A DNA stretch of 53,445 nt from NCBI GenBank assembly GCA_947302975.1, contig CAMYXA010000004.1, positions 1-53,445 on the forward strand, read 5' to 3'. A program made the translations under genes and the position numbers. This DNA is from an uncultured Candidatus Saccharibacteria bacterium (GTDB lineage Bacteria > Patescibacteriota > Saccharimonadia > Saccharimonadales > Saccharimonadaceae). Position 1 is the first letter of the stretch. Every line of letters starts with the position of its first letter. Positions 6,136 to 14,015 of this stretch are shown in pieces. Under the pieces are notes generated by a model that was not told the DNA's origin, ran no database searches, and worked only from the letters and a program-made list of their open reading frames with translations.

Positions 6136-7749
6136 ATGAAAAAACACACATACAAATCTATTGCACTTGCTACGTTGGCAGTTCCTTTCGCCATGTCTAG
6201 CAGCGTTTTTGCAGATACATCCGGCTCTGCAACAGTTAATATTCAAGTAGACGAAACTCTGTCTATCGTTTTAGGCTCAGAGTCTATAAACTTTTCTCAG
6301 GCAGATAATAGCCTCATGTCTCGAAGCATGACTGTGGCCGGTGCGACCAATGCTGCAGCTGGTTACACGATCTCTTTTAGTGCGAACAATGAATATACAG
6401 ATTTGAAGCATACAAATTCAAATGTTAATGCTAGCATTCCGACTCTTTCTGAAAATGTTTCTGCTGCTAGCTTCCCGATCAATCACTGGGGCTACGCAGA
6501 TAGTTTGACCTCTGTTGGCGCCGAACCAACCAACGAAACAACCTTCAAAAAAGTTCCTTTGAACCCAACAAATGTCTTCGCGACGGAAACGAATGGTGAA
6601 AGCACTCACATATTCACAGTTGGCGTTAAGGCTGACAACAATATGGCATCCGGTACTTACTCGAATGACCTTCTCTTTACAATCGTTGCAAACCCAGTGC
6701 CAAGAAACGGCATTGAATCCGCAATGATTGACGCCGGAGTTTCACCAATTGCCGTTGATGTCGTAGATCCAGTGACTAGCGCAGTATCTCATGAATCTTA
6801 CTACCCAATGCAAGCTATGTCCTCATCAATCTGTGACTCCGCAGCTGTTAATGAACAATTCCAGCTCGTCGACTCTCGCGACAATAAGGTCTACTGGGCT
6901 GCAAAACTTGCTGACGGCCACTGCTGGATGACCCAAAACCTTGACTTTGACCTCAATTCTGCCGTAACACTTACTTCAGAAAACACCAACCTGAAATACT
7001 ACGACACTGGCGCAGGCTATGCCGCAAACGGATTTGACTATGTTATGTATAGTTCACAACATGGATATAGTTATGATGAACAAACCGGCGTCATCTCCTG
7101 GACGCCAGATTCCAGCACGATCGATATGACCGCCGGCAATTACGGCGATTGGGTAAAGAGCTATGCTCTACCTATTTCCGCTGACCCTGGAAACTGGTAC
7201 TATGCCGATCAATTCTTAACCCCAGCAACCAAAAATTATATGACTGGCAATGGCGGTGACTACTTTAGTCAAACTCCATTTGCTGGCAATGGTATGCACG
7301 GACACGTCGGAAACTATTACAACTGGACTGCCGCTGCTGCTTCAAATGTTAACAGATGGACCGATGCTAGGGGTGGCACCTACAGCAACATAGCAGACAA
7401 CCCGCAAAACTCTATCTGTCCAAAAGGCTGGAGACTTCCTACTATCTCTGGCGACTCTGCCGACGTTGCTGGCAGTACGAACGAATTTGCAAGGTTGAAT
7501 ACTCTATATAATGGCGGTTTGCTTAATACTTCTGCAGGCCTTGAGGGCGCCCCATTCTATCATGTCCGCGCTGGCGTTATATCGTCCGACAACTATGTAT
7601 ATAACATGGGTAGAGGTTCAAAATACTGGTCATCGACCGTCGTTCATAGTATGACGCACTACGTTGCTGATATTGAGGGTGGCTCAGTCAACACGGCCTA
7701 TAGCAACGACAACTACTACGGCTTCAACGTACGCTGTATCGCTGAATAA
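6136..7749 (+). CDS. Secreted FISUMP-domain surface protein 3
   Basis: 537 residues with a signal peptide (about 1-26, cleavage after VFA), the shared N-terminal domain (27 to about 185) and a FISUMP domain with VDSRDNKVYWAAKLADGHCW, SICPKGWRLP, KYWSSTV and VRCIAE. It is closest to protein 1, sharing GNG-HGHVGNYYNW and the four cysteine positions. The ribosome-binding region and start (AAAGGTCAAACAAAAATG) are almost identical to those of protein 1, consistent with recent duplication. The stop is followed within 20 bases by the promoter of the CDF gene. Each of the three genes has its own promoter, which would allow independent expression. Antigenic or adhesive diversity is inference. Confidence 0.85.
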   Translation: MKKHTYKSIALATLAVPFAMSSSVFADTSGSATVNIQVDETLSIVLGSESINFSQADNSLMSRSMTVAGATNAAAGYTISFSANNEYTDLKHTNSNVNASIPTLSENVSAASFPINHWGYADSLTSVGAEPTNETTFKKVPLNPTNVFATETNGESTHIFTVGVKADNNMASGTYSNDLLFTIVANPVPRNGIESAMIDAGVSPIAVDVVDPVTSAVSHESYYPMQAMSSSICDSAAVNEQFQLVDSRDNKVYWAAKLADGHCWMTQNLDFDLNSAVTLTSENTNLKYYDTGAGYAANGFDYVMYSSQHGYSYDEQTGVISWTPDSSTIDMTAGNYGDWVKSYALPISADPGNWYYADQFLTPATKNYMTGNGGDYFSQTPFAGNGMHGHVGNYYNWTAAAASNVNRWTDARGGTYSNIADNPQNSICPKGWRLPTISGDSADVAGSTNEFARLNTLYNGGLLNTSAGLEGAPFYHVRAGVISSDNYVYNMGRGSKYWSSTVVHSMTHYVADIEGGSVNTAYSNDNYYGFNVRCIAE

Positions 7750-7764
7750 ACCCGCACATTGTGC

Positions 7765-7770
7765 TAAAAT
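7765..7770 (+). promoter_or_regulatory. Extended -10, leaderless start of CDF gene
   Basis: TGC-TAAAAT ends 6 bases before the ATG at 7777, so the predicted transcription start coincides with the start codon. GAGG occurs but lies only 3 bases before the ATG. Confidence 0.6.
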
Positions 7771-7776
7771 GAGGTA

Positions 7777-8670
7777 ATGAAAACCGAAAAATCATTACTT
7801 ACTGCATTTATCCTGAATCTATTCTTCGCAGCCTTTGAATTCATCGGCGGAGCAATTTCTGGCAGTATCGCCATCTCCTCCGATGCAATTCATGACCTCG
7901 GCGACTGCATCACTCTTGGCATCGCCTACGCTCTTGAGAAAAAGAGCCACTCCGGCCCAGACAAGAAGCATACTTACGGCTATTCGCGCTACTCTACGCT
8001 TGGCGCGCTGATTACGACCACAATCCTCATCGCAGGCGCTATCTTCATTATCTCGGAAGCAGTCGAAACTATTCTTTCTGGGGGAGAGCCGGAAATTGAA
8101 GGCGACATCATGTTGATCTTTGCTGCCGTCGGTCTCGTCTTTAATCTTGTTGCCATGTTTGTGACTCGTCGTAGGCACAATGCTAATGAGCGAGCTATTA
8201 ATATTCATATTCTTGAGGATGCCCTCGGTAATTTGTTGATTCTGGTTGGTGCAGTCGTGATTAATCTCACTGGCCTCACTATTCTCGACCCGATCATGTC
8301 CATCGCCGTTGCTTCGCTTATTATAATTATGTCGATTAGAAACATTCGCCCTGTCAGCATTGTTTTTCTCGAGATGACGCCGGACCATCTTTCGGTCGAA
8401 AAAATCCGCAAAGAACTTCTTGAGAATCCCGAAATAGAAGATGTCCATCATCTCCACTTCTGGAATATCGACGAAGAGCACATCTATGTCACTTTGCATG
8501 TCGTGACAAACAATCCAATCAAGGCTAAGCATGAAGTTCGCGAAATCTTGGAGCGCCACAAAATTAATCACGTCACTATCGAAACTGAAACCGCCAAAGA
8601 AGCTTGCGAAGATCACGACCATACTGTCGATGCTCCGAGTGTCCGTCACCACCACCATCACCATCACTAG
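7777..8670 (+). CDS. Cation diffusion facilitator (zinc-type) exporter
   Basis: A proton-coupled divalent cation exporter of the CzcD/ZitB group in the cytoplasmic membrane. The 297 residues show six hydrophobic segments in the first 210. The metal site is visible as SDAIHDLGD in segment 2 and HILEDALGN (HxxxD-type) in segment 5. A cytoplasmic C-terminal domain carries VHHLHFWNIDEEHIYVTLHV. The protein ends in a natural run of seven histidines after an HDH motif, likely an extra metal-binding tail. Zinc is the likeliest substrate from the family; cobalt or cadmium cannot be excluded. It is flanked upstream by the FISUMP genes and downstream, after 17 bases, by hisS with its own -10 box. Confidence 0.88.
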   Translation: MKTEKSLLTAFILNLFFAAFEFIGGAISGSIAISSDAIHDLGDCITLGIAYALEKKSHSGPDKKHTYGYSRYSTLGALITTTILIAGAIFIISEAVETILSGGEPEIEGDIMLIFAAVGLVFNLVAMFVTRRRHNANERAINIHILEDALGNLLILVGAVVINLTGLTILDPIMSIAVASLIIIMSIRNIRPVSIVFLEMTPDHLSVEKIRKELLENPEIEDVHHLHFWNIDEEHIYVTLHVVTNNPIKAKHEVREILERHKINHVTIETETAKEACEDHDHTVDAPSVRHHHHHHH

Positions 8671-8675
8671 TGTGA

Positions 8676-8681
8676 TATAAT
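8676..8681 (+). promoter_or_regulatory. Extended -10, leaderless start of hisS
   Basis: TGA-TATAAT ends 6 bases before the hisS ATG at 8688. There is no Shine-Dalgarno sequence. Confidence 0.65.
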
Positions 8682-8687
8682 ATTCTC

Positions 8688-9983
8688 ATGAAAAAGATTA
8701 ATACTTCACCAATCTCTGGAACCCAAGAGCTACTTCCGGGTGCCCAGGCCATCTTCGATAGTATCAAAGCTAAAATTAGTGAAGTATATCATGCCCACGG
8801 TTTTATAAGGATTGAGACTCCAATTATTGATCGCGCTGAAATCCTTTTTGCGAAAGCCGGTGGCGACACTGAAAAACAGGTTTACCGCGTATTCAAGACT
8901 GCCGAAACTGCTGAAAAAGCCGACGAGGCTCTTCGCTTCGACCACACCGTCCCTCTAGCTCGCTATGTCGTCGAACACGAAAATGACCTAAGCTTCCCAT
9001 TCAAGGCTACTCAAATCGGTCGCAACTTCCGCGGTGAGCGTGCCCAAAAAGGTCGCTATCGCGAGTTCTATCAGTGTGATATTGATATTATTGGCCGAAA
9101 CAGTCTCCCAATTAGCTACGATGCTGATATTATCTCGACTCTTCTTGATGCCTACGGCACCTTCCTTGAGACGCCAGTCGTTGCGCGTATCAACAACCGC
9201 AAAATCCTTTCTGGCCTCATCAGCGCCCTCGGTTTAGTTGAAAAATCTGCCGATATCTTTGACATCATTGACCACGCCGAAAAAGTCCCACTCGAAGCCA
9301 CGAAAGAACGCTTCGAAAACATCGGTCTTTCTGAAAACGAAATCAACAAAATGGTAGCCTTCACGAATCTTCACGGCTCCCGTGATGTCGTTATTGGTAA
9401 TCTCTCGAAGTTAGATCTAAACAATGAAACCTTCACAGAAGGCGTCAATGAGCTCGACCAAGTCTTGAAACTCCTCGAAGCTGAAGGTTATGCTGGAAAA
9501 TACGAAGCCGATATGAAGATTGTTCGCGGTCTAGATTACTATACTGGCACGGTTTTCGAATTTAACCTCCCAGAGCATAAAGAGATTGGCTCCGTTGGTG
9601 GCGGCGGTCGCTATGAAAACCTCGCTGGCAACTTTACCGACCAATTCCTTCCAGGCGTTGGTGGCTCCATCGGTCTCACCCGTTTGTTCTATGTTTTAAA
9701 CGAGAACGGACTTCTAAAATCTGACGCCGAGAAACTCATCGACTACGAAATCATCCCTGTTTCCGAAAACGAAAACGGCTACGCCATGGGCCTCGCTAAG
9801 AAACTTCGCGAAAAAGGCTTCGTTGTTGACGTCGTTTTGACTGACAAAAAGCTTGGCGACAAGATGACTTACGCCGCAAAAATCGCCAAGAATGGCGTTG
9901 TGGTCGGCGAAACCGAAATTGTGACTGGCAATCTGAAAGTCAAGAACTTCGCTACTGGCGAAACATCCGACCTTATCATCTAA
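8688..9983 (+). CDS. hisS: Histidyl-tRNA synthetase
   Basis: A class II synthetase that charges tRNA-His. The 431 residues match the family length. Visible are the N-terminal SGTQELLPG, motif 1 region (YHAHGFIRIETPIIDRAEILF), motif 2 with FRGERAQKGRYREFYQCDIDIIG, the histidine-A loop RGLDYYTGTVFEF, motif 3 GGGGRYENLAG...GGSIGLTRLF, and a C-terminal anticodon-binding domain (about 335-431). It is followed after one base by the Erm-like gene, so the two are probably co-transcribed and translationally coupled. Confidence 0.96.
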   Translation: MKKINTSPISGTQELLPGAQAIFDSIKAKISEVYHAHGFIRIETPIIDRAEILFAKAGGDTEKQVYRVFKTAETAEKADEALRFDHTVPLARYVVEHENDLSFPFKATQIGRNFRGERAQKGRYREFYQCDIDIIGRNSLPISYDADIISTLLDAYGTFLETPVVARINNRKILSGLISALGLVEKSADIFDIIDHAEKVPLEATKERFENIGLSENEINKMVAFTNLHGSRDVVIGNLSKLDLNNETFTEGVNELDQVLKLLEAEGYAGKYEADMKIVRGLDYYTGTVFEFNLPEHKEIGSVGGGGRYENLAGNFTDQFLPGVGGSIGLTRLFYVLNENGLLKSDAEKLIDYEIIPVSENENGYAMGLAKKLREKGFVVDVVLTDKKLGDKMTYAAKIAKNGVVVGETEIVTGNLKVKNFATGETSDLII

Positions 9984-9984
9984 T

Positions 9985-10542
9985 ATGCGAAATCCCGAAC
10001 TCTCTCAACATTTCCTACGTTCGCCGAGACTGGCGTTAATGTTGATTGGTCACTCAAACCTCAAACACCGCGACACGGTCGTGGAAATCGGTGCTGGCTC
10101 CGGCGTTATTACGAGTGCCCTCTCGAAGCGCGTGACCAAGGTCATCGCCATTGAACCAGACCGCGAAACCGCGAGGAAACTCCGTGAAAACCTCGAAAAA
10201 CGGGGAATCGAAAACGTAGAAATCGTTGAAAAGGATTTCATGGATTTTGAATTGCCAGATGGCCCCTACAAAGTTTTTAGTAATCCGCCATTTCATCTTA
10301 GCTCAGCCATTGTCCATAAATTAATCGAGAGCAAGAATCCGCCAGAATCCTTCTATCTCATTCTTCAAAAGCAATTTGCTCTAAAACTTCTAAATACCGA
10401 CCGTCACTACACTTCTCAGCTCGGCCAGGAATTAATCACGAAATATCAAACCAAAATCAAATATCCTCTAAAACCAACCGACTTCACCCCGCCACCGGCG
10501 GTTCCAACGGTGCTTTTTGAAGCTAAAATAATCAAAGGCTAA
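9985..10542 (+). CDS. Short Erm-like rRNA adenine N6-methyltransferase
   Basis: A SAM-dependent methylase of the KsgA/Erm family, 185 residues. It shows SQHFLRSPR at the N-terminus, SAM motif I VEIGAGSG (about 34-41) and the catalytic motif SNPPF, where RsmA/KsgA has NIPY. Erm(X) and mycobacterial Erm(37) also carry NPPF, and Erm(37) is similarly short, lacking the C-terminal helical domain (family knowledge). A separate rsmA is at 13250, so this is not the KsgA orthologue. Methylation of 23S rRNA, possibly at the macrolide site, is inference. There is no Shine-Dalgarno sequence; the start lies one base after the hisS stop. Confidence 0.72.
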   Translation: MRNPELSQHFLRSPRLALMLIGHSNLKHRDTVVEIGAGSGVITSALSKRVTKVIAIEPDRETARKLRENLEKRGIENVEIVEKDFMDFELPDGPYKVFSNPPFHLSSAIVHKLIESKNPPESFYLILQKQFALKLLNTDRHYTSQLGQELITKYQTKIKYPLKPTDFTPPPAVPTVLFEAKIIKG

Positions 10543-10543
10543 C

Positions 10544-11245
10544 TTATTTGTTTCTGAGACCCTTGTCAAAGTAGTGTTTTTTGGCATAACTCCAGTCCCA
10601 AGATGGATCAAAGCCAGAGGATTCAAATTTATTGAACTTGAAATATGGCAGTTGGCCCTTTGTGACATCGAAGGTTTTCCTAGCGTTTTCAATTAATTCG
10701 GCGAGGGTTTTGTCCTCGTTAACGCAGGTATCAAAATCGCCACTCAAACCAATTTGGTGGCCGAGATCAATCCAAAATGCCTTATCAAGGGAATTCATCA
10801 TTGAGAAGGCGGATTTGCCATAGGTGGCGAAGTAGTTGTTCCAGATCGTCGCAATCGCGAGTCTATAATAATCCCAGAAACGGCCCTCATCTCGTGCACA
10901 AAGCGTAGCCTCAGCAGAGTAACGCGAGTTAATCGGCCTGGCTTCACCATATTCATACAAGAAATCCGAGAGTTTGACCTCGAATAAAACATCATTTTCT
11001 TCGAGGTATTGTTTGAACTCTTCCTCGTTATTAATAATAGCAACCTCAAAGGCGACGCAATATGGACACATCATGTCGGTATAAGTCACAAAGTAATTCT
11101 CGGCATCCATCGAGCCAATCGTCGTACGCTCATCCCAGACTTTTTCGGAATTCGGGGTCTTTTTATTTGCCGCAATCACGCCAAAACCAAGTACGCCAAG
11201 AATCAAAACAATCGCGACAATCCTAATTATTTTTCCCGCTTTCAC
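10544..11245 (-). CDS. Membrane-anchored DsbA-like thioredoxin-fold protein
   Basis: 233 residues with one N-terminal membrane segment (about 7-26) and an extracytoplasmic thioredoxin-like domain. The active-site motif is C60-P-Y-C63 within TDMMCPYCVAF, and a cis-proline loop is visible as GQLPYFKFN. It probably introduces or shuffles disulfides in exported proteins. It starts with GTG, six bases after AAAGGAGG, and the start lies inside the end of the upstream gene (23-base overlap). Its partner is the CPTC membrane protein. Convergent with the Erm-like gene, with only a 1-base gap. Confidence 0.82.
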   Translation of the reverse strand: MKAGKIIRIVAIVLILGVLGFGVIAANKKTPNSEKVWDERTTIGSMDAENYFVTYTDMMCPYCVAFEVAIINNEEEFKQYLEENDVLFEVKLSDFLYEYGEARPINSRYSAEATLCARDEGRFWDYYRLAIATIWNNYFATYGKSAFSMMNSLDKAFWIDLGHQIGLSGDFDTCVNEDKTLAELIENARKTFDVTKGQLPYFKFNKFESSGFDPSWDWSYAKKHYFDKGLRNK

Positions 11246-11840
11246 GTGCCTCCTTTTTCTTTAAATATCTTTCATTGACGATTATAACATACGTCTCTTC
11301 ACCGAGCCTCTTCATGGCTAAAACCGCCACGATAATAGCAATAACCGTTACAGCGGTCGAGATCGCACCAGTCATGGCTAGGCCACTGGTCGAGAATAGC
11401 GTTCCGAGAAGTGGCGTAAGAAGTGTTGTTCCGCAAGTTGGGCAGCCAGCGCCTAGTGCAATGAGTCCGGCCACAATTCCGGCCTTCTCGACGTTGGCGG
11501 AGTTCTGGCCACGCTTCTTTTGCCAGAGAAGGACGATCAATCCAATCAAGATACTCTGGAGAACTGTAATTGAGAATATTGGTAGCCAATCGAAGAAGAT
11601 CTGGTTAACGCCGAAAATGGCCAGGAATGCATCTCTTAAGATCTCCATCGCAGTTCCAAAAGATTCACCCATCAGGGAGAACTTCGAAAAACCACCTGAT
11701 AATAGATTCATTAGCGTTCCGAAGAATGCGAAGGAAATCAAAAAGCCAATCCAGAACTTGCGCTCCTTTGTCGCCATCAAAATACCTTTGCCGGCCAAAT
11801 TAAAGCCATCCAGCCATTTTGCAATGTTCGGTTTTTTCAT
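11223..11840 (-). CDS. Polytopic membrane protein with CPTC motif
   Basis: 205 residues with about four or five hydrophobic segments (roughly 30-48, 86-106, 120-132, 138-180) and a Lys-rich cytoplasmic tail. The segment GAGCPTCGTTLLTPLLGTLF (131-150) places a C-x-x-C pair (133 and 136) at the start of a membrane helix. The gene overlaps the DsbA-like gene, so the two are coupled. It may re-oxidise or reduce the DsbA-like partner, as DsbB or CcdA proteins do elsewhere, but it is not recognisably either. Start ATG has GGAGG at 5 bases; an extended -10 (TGC-TAATAT, 11864-11869) lies upstream. Confidence 0.6.
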   Translation of the reverse strand: MKKPNIAKWLDGFNLAGKGILMATKERKFWIGFLISFAFFGTLMNLLSGGFSKFSLMGESFGTAMEILRDAFLAIFGVNQIFFDWLPIFSITVLQSILIGLIVLLWQKKRGQNSANVEKAGIVAGLIALGAGCPTCGTTLLTPLLGTLFSTSGLAMTGAISTAVTVIAIIVAVLAMKRLGEETYVIIVNERYLKKKEARESGKNN

Positions 11841-11863
11841 TTTCCTCCACGTTTACTAGTTCT

Positions 11864-11869
11864 ATATTA
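11864..11869 (-). promoter_or_regulatory. -10 box of the redox gene pair
   Basis: Minus-strand TGC-TAATAT, 23 bases before the ATG at 11840, leaving room for the GGAGG ribosome binding site. Confidence 0.5.
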
Positions 11870-11995
11870 GCATAAAAACTACCAAAATTTAAAATAATAT
11901 CACAAAATAATCTCGCGAAAAATCAATAGTAAAACCCCGACCCACCCCTGTGAAGCATAAGGATATTAGAACATAAAGAATTTTAAAAATCAATG

Positions 11996-12023
11996 TTGAC
12001 ACACAATGTGCCTATGCTAAAAT
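11996..12023 (+). promoter_or_regulatory. Promoter of candidate RNA
   Basis: TTGACA (11996-12001), 16 bp, TAAAAT (12018-12023) preceded by TGC (extended -10). Downstream there is no ORF until 12175. Confidence 0.75.
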
Positions 12024-12029
12024 AGAATC

Positions 12030-12153
12030 AGAATTCGGGTAAAGTTGAGAGATACCGGAATTCGGGTGGAGAGTGTAGAGTTATCTTGGCAAAGGATTTC
12101 CCACCTAGAAATTGAGAAAATAAAGGGCACACGCAAGCGTAGTGCCGTTTTTT
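12030..12153 (+). ncRNA. Candidate stand-alone structured RNA, ~124 nt
   Basis: Between a strong promoter and a strong terminator lies non-coding sequence. GAATTCGGGT (12031-12040) pairs with ACCGGAATTC (12054-12063) with a single mismatch. A second copy of GAATTCGGGT runs into GGTGG (12065-12069), which can pair with CCACC (12101-12105). The downstream gene has its own -10 box after the terminator, which argues for an independent RNA. A cis-acting leader whose readthrough feeds the gene at 12175 cannot be ruled out. No known family was recognised. Confidence 0.55.
12126..12153 (+). terminator. Terminator of candidate RNA
   Basis: GGCAC/GTGCC with inner ACGC/GCGT, then GTTTTTT. Confidence 0.8.
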
Positions 12154-12159
12154 GTATGA

Positions 12160-12165
12160 TATAAT
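12160..12165 (+). promoter_or_regulatory. Extended -10 of the G5-domain gene
   Basis: TGA-TATAAT directly after the preceding terminator, 9 bases before the ATG at 12175. There is no Shine-Dalgarno sequence. Confidence 0.6.
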
Positions 12166-12174
12166 ACTCTACGT

Positions 12175-13260
12175 ATGAGGATTTCGAAAAAGTTCGATTA
12201 CTCTCTTATAGGAATTACCGGGTTTTTATTCGGCCTTGTTTTTGTAAGCTTCCTCTGGCATCAAGCCGCTGACTCTTTCGCCGAATCCGATCAGATTGTC
12301 GTAAAAGACTCTTATTACGTGACCATCTTCGACGACGGTGAGAAAACCATTATCAAGACCACTCCAAAAACCGTTTCCGAAGTTCTAAATAATCTCAAGA
12401 TCATCATTAATCCAAATGACCGCGTTGAGCCATCTCTGGATACAGTGATCGATGTCGATAACTACTTTGTGAATATCTACCGTGCCCGCCCAGTCATTAT
12501 TAGGGAAGGTTTCAAGGAACGCTACGTCAATACCGCCAGTCGCGACGCTCGCACTATCGCAAAAGATGCTGGCATTACAGTCTGTGATGGTGACAATTTT
12601 GTTCTAGTTCCGAACAGCCACTTCCTCGAGACCGGCATCGCCGCAGTTTATGAAATTAACCGCAACGGCGACTGTATCTCAACCGAAACCGTCGAAATTC
12701 CGTTTAGTGAAAGAAAAATCAAGGATTACAATATCACCCCAGGTGCAACCGAGATTCGCCAGCTTGGCGAAGTTGGACGAAAAGAGGTCGTTATTAAGAC
12801 TACATACAGGAACAACGAGGAAATCTCTCGCGAAATCATCTCTGAAGCTGTGGTTAAGGAGCCAGTTGAGCGCATCATCGCAGTCGGAGTTAGTGAAATC
12901 GAGCGCCATCCGCTCACTCCAGGTATGGGGCGCAATCGCTACACCGTAAAACGCGACGACGGCGTCGTTATCGAGCGCCAAGAAACCTATTACGACCTCA
13001 ATATGAGCAAGGTTATGCAGAACGCTATGCGTTGGAGCGGTTGTAACCACAGTGGTCACTACTCTGTCCGCGATGACGGCGCCAAGGTTGACGATGATGG
13101 CTATGTCTTAGTCGCTGCCGAACTCTCACGCTATCCGCGCTGTTCTGTCGTCGAGACCTCGCTGGGGCTTGGAAAAGTTTATGACACTGGTTCGTTTGCC
13201 GAGACGAATCCAGAGCAATTTGATTTGGCAACAGATTGGACTAATAGAAATGGCTCTTAA
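12175..13260 (+). CDS. Secreted DUF348/G5/3D-domain cell-wall protein
   Basis: 361 residues. An N-terminal membrane segment or signal anchor (about 10-33) precedes DUF348-like repeats (about 42-150, with VTIFDDGEKTIIKTTPKTVSEVL). A G5 domain follows (about 175-240, PFSERKIKDYNITPGATE to VKEPVERIIAVG). The C-terminal part resembles a 3D domain, with DGYVLVAAELSRYPRCSVVETS, a GLG turn and VYDTGSF. The order resembles YabE and the non-catalytic part of RpfB of Gram-positive bacteria, which act on peptidoglycan. No lysozyme-like Rpf domain is present, so catalysis would rest on the 3D fold. Three cysteines lie in the last 70 residues. The gene overlaps rsmA by 11 bases, as yabE lies near rsmA in Bacillus. 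Confidence 0.75.
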   Translation: MRISKKFDYSLIGITGFLFGLVFVSFLWHQAADSFAESDQIVVKDSYYVTIFDDGEKTIIKTTPKTVSEVLNNLKIIINPNDRVEPSLDTVIDVDNYFVNIYRARPVIIREGFKERYVNTASRDARTIAKDAGITVCDGDNFVLVPNSHFLETGIAAVYEINRNGDCISTETVEIPFSERKIKDYNITPGATEIRQLGEVGRKEVVIKTTYRNNEEISREIISEAVVKEPVERIIAVGVSEIERHPLTPGMGRNRYTVKRDDGVVIERQETYYDLNMSKVMQNAMRWSGCNHSGHYSVRDDGAKVDDDGYVLVAAELSRYPRCSVVETSLGLGKVYDTGSFAETNPEQFDLATDWTNRNGS

Positions 13261-14005
13261 AAACAACAAATCACTAGGTCAACACTGGCTCAAAAACCGC
13301 GTCATCTTGGACGATATCGCTGATTTCGCCGTAAAAGAAGGGGTGGAAAACTGCCTCGAGATCGGTCCAGGTCTTGGCACCTTAACTAGCTCGCTTCTTA
13401 AGCGATTCAAAAAGGTTACCTCTGTTGAATTTGACGAAAACCTAGCCAAAAATCTGCCGAAATCCTTCCCGGGCAAGAATCTTGAAGTTATCAATGCAGA
13501 CTTCTTAAAATTCGATCTAAACACCGTAGAAGGCCCCTACAGCGTTGCTGGAAATATACCTTACTACATCACCAGTCCGATCATTGAACGCCTCCTACTA
13601 GCCGAGAATAAGCCAGAGAGGATAGTTCTTCTCATTCAGAAGGAAGTTGCCGAAAGAATCGCCGCTGAAGACGGCAAGCAATCTGTTTTGTCTCTGTTCG
13701 TCCAGAACCGTGCTGACGTCGAACTTGGCCCAGTGGTTGTAAAAGGCGAATTTACTCCTCCACCAAAAGTTGATAGCGAAATCATTATCCTGAATCCAAA
13801 AGCTCCAGAAATCAAAGAAGAAGTTTTTAAGCTTATCAAAACCGGCTTTAGCTCCCCAAGAAAGAAATTAATCGCCAATCTTGCCGGGCCAAAATCTAAG
13901 GAAGAACTAAAAAATCTCTTCGAAAAACTCGGTCTTGATGAAAACGCCCGCCCAGCTGATCTCAGTCTAAAAGACTGGGAACGTCTCCATGAATCTATGC
14001 TATAA
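13250..14005 (+). CDS. rsmA: 16S rRNA dimethyladenosine transferase RsmA (KsgA)
   Basis: Dimethylates two adjacent adenines near the 3' end of 16S rRNA. The 251 residues start at MALKNNKSLGQHWLKN, chosen because earlier in-frame starts fall deep in the preceding gene. SAM motif I is CLEIGPGLGTL, the catalytic motif is NIPYYITSPII, and the C-terminal helical domain (about 185-251) with SSPRKKL is present. No Shine-Dalgarno sequence is seen; translation is probably coupled to the overlapping upstream gene. Confidence 0.95.
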   Translation: MALKNNKSLGQHWLKNRVILDDIADFAVKEGVENCLEIGPGLGTLTSSLLKRFKKVTSVEFDENLAKNLPKSFPGKNLEVINADFLKFDLNTVEGPYSVAGNIPYYITSPIIERLLLAENKPERIVLLIQKEVAERIAAEDGKQSVLSLFVQNRADVELGPVVVKGEFTPPPKVDSEIIILNPKAPEIKEEVFKLIKTGFSSPRKKLIANLAGPKSKEELKNLFEKLGLDENARPADLSLKDWERLHESML

Positions 14006-14006
14006 T
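14001..14006 (+). promoter_or_regulatory. Extended -10 of serS
   Basis: TGC-TATAAT overlapping the rsmA stop codon, 9 bases before the serS ATG at 14016. There is no Shine-Dalgarno sequence. Confidence 0.6.
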
Positions 14007-14015
14007 GAAAGTATT

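Noticed and set aside
7819-8667. 282-residue minus-strand ORF opposite the CDF gene
   Set aside because: Antisense to a clear transporter; Met/Val/Asp-rich shadow composition and no start signals.
8640-8670. Poly-histidine tail as a cloning artefact
   Set aside because: Mixed CAC/CAT codons, a preceding HDH motif and the genomic context fit a natural metal-binding tail of a CDF exporter.
12030-12153. c-di-AMP riboswitch upstream of a cell-wall G5/DUF348 gene
   Set aside because: The genomic context fits, since such riboswitches precede Rpf-like genes, but the sequence lacks the conserved ydaO/yuaA blocks, and the gene has its own -10 after the terminator.
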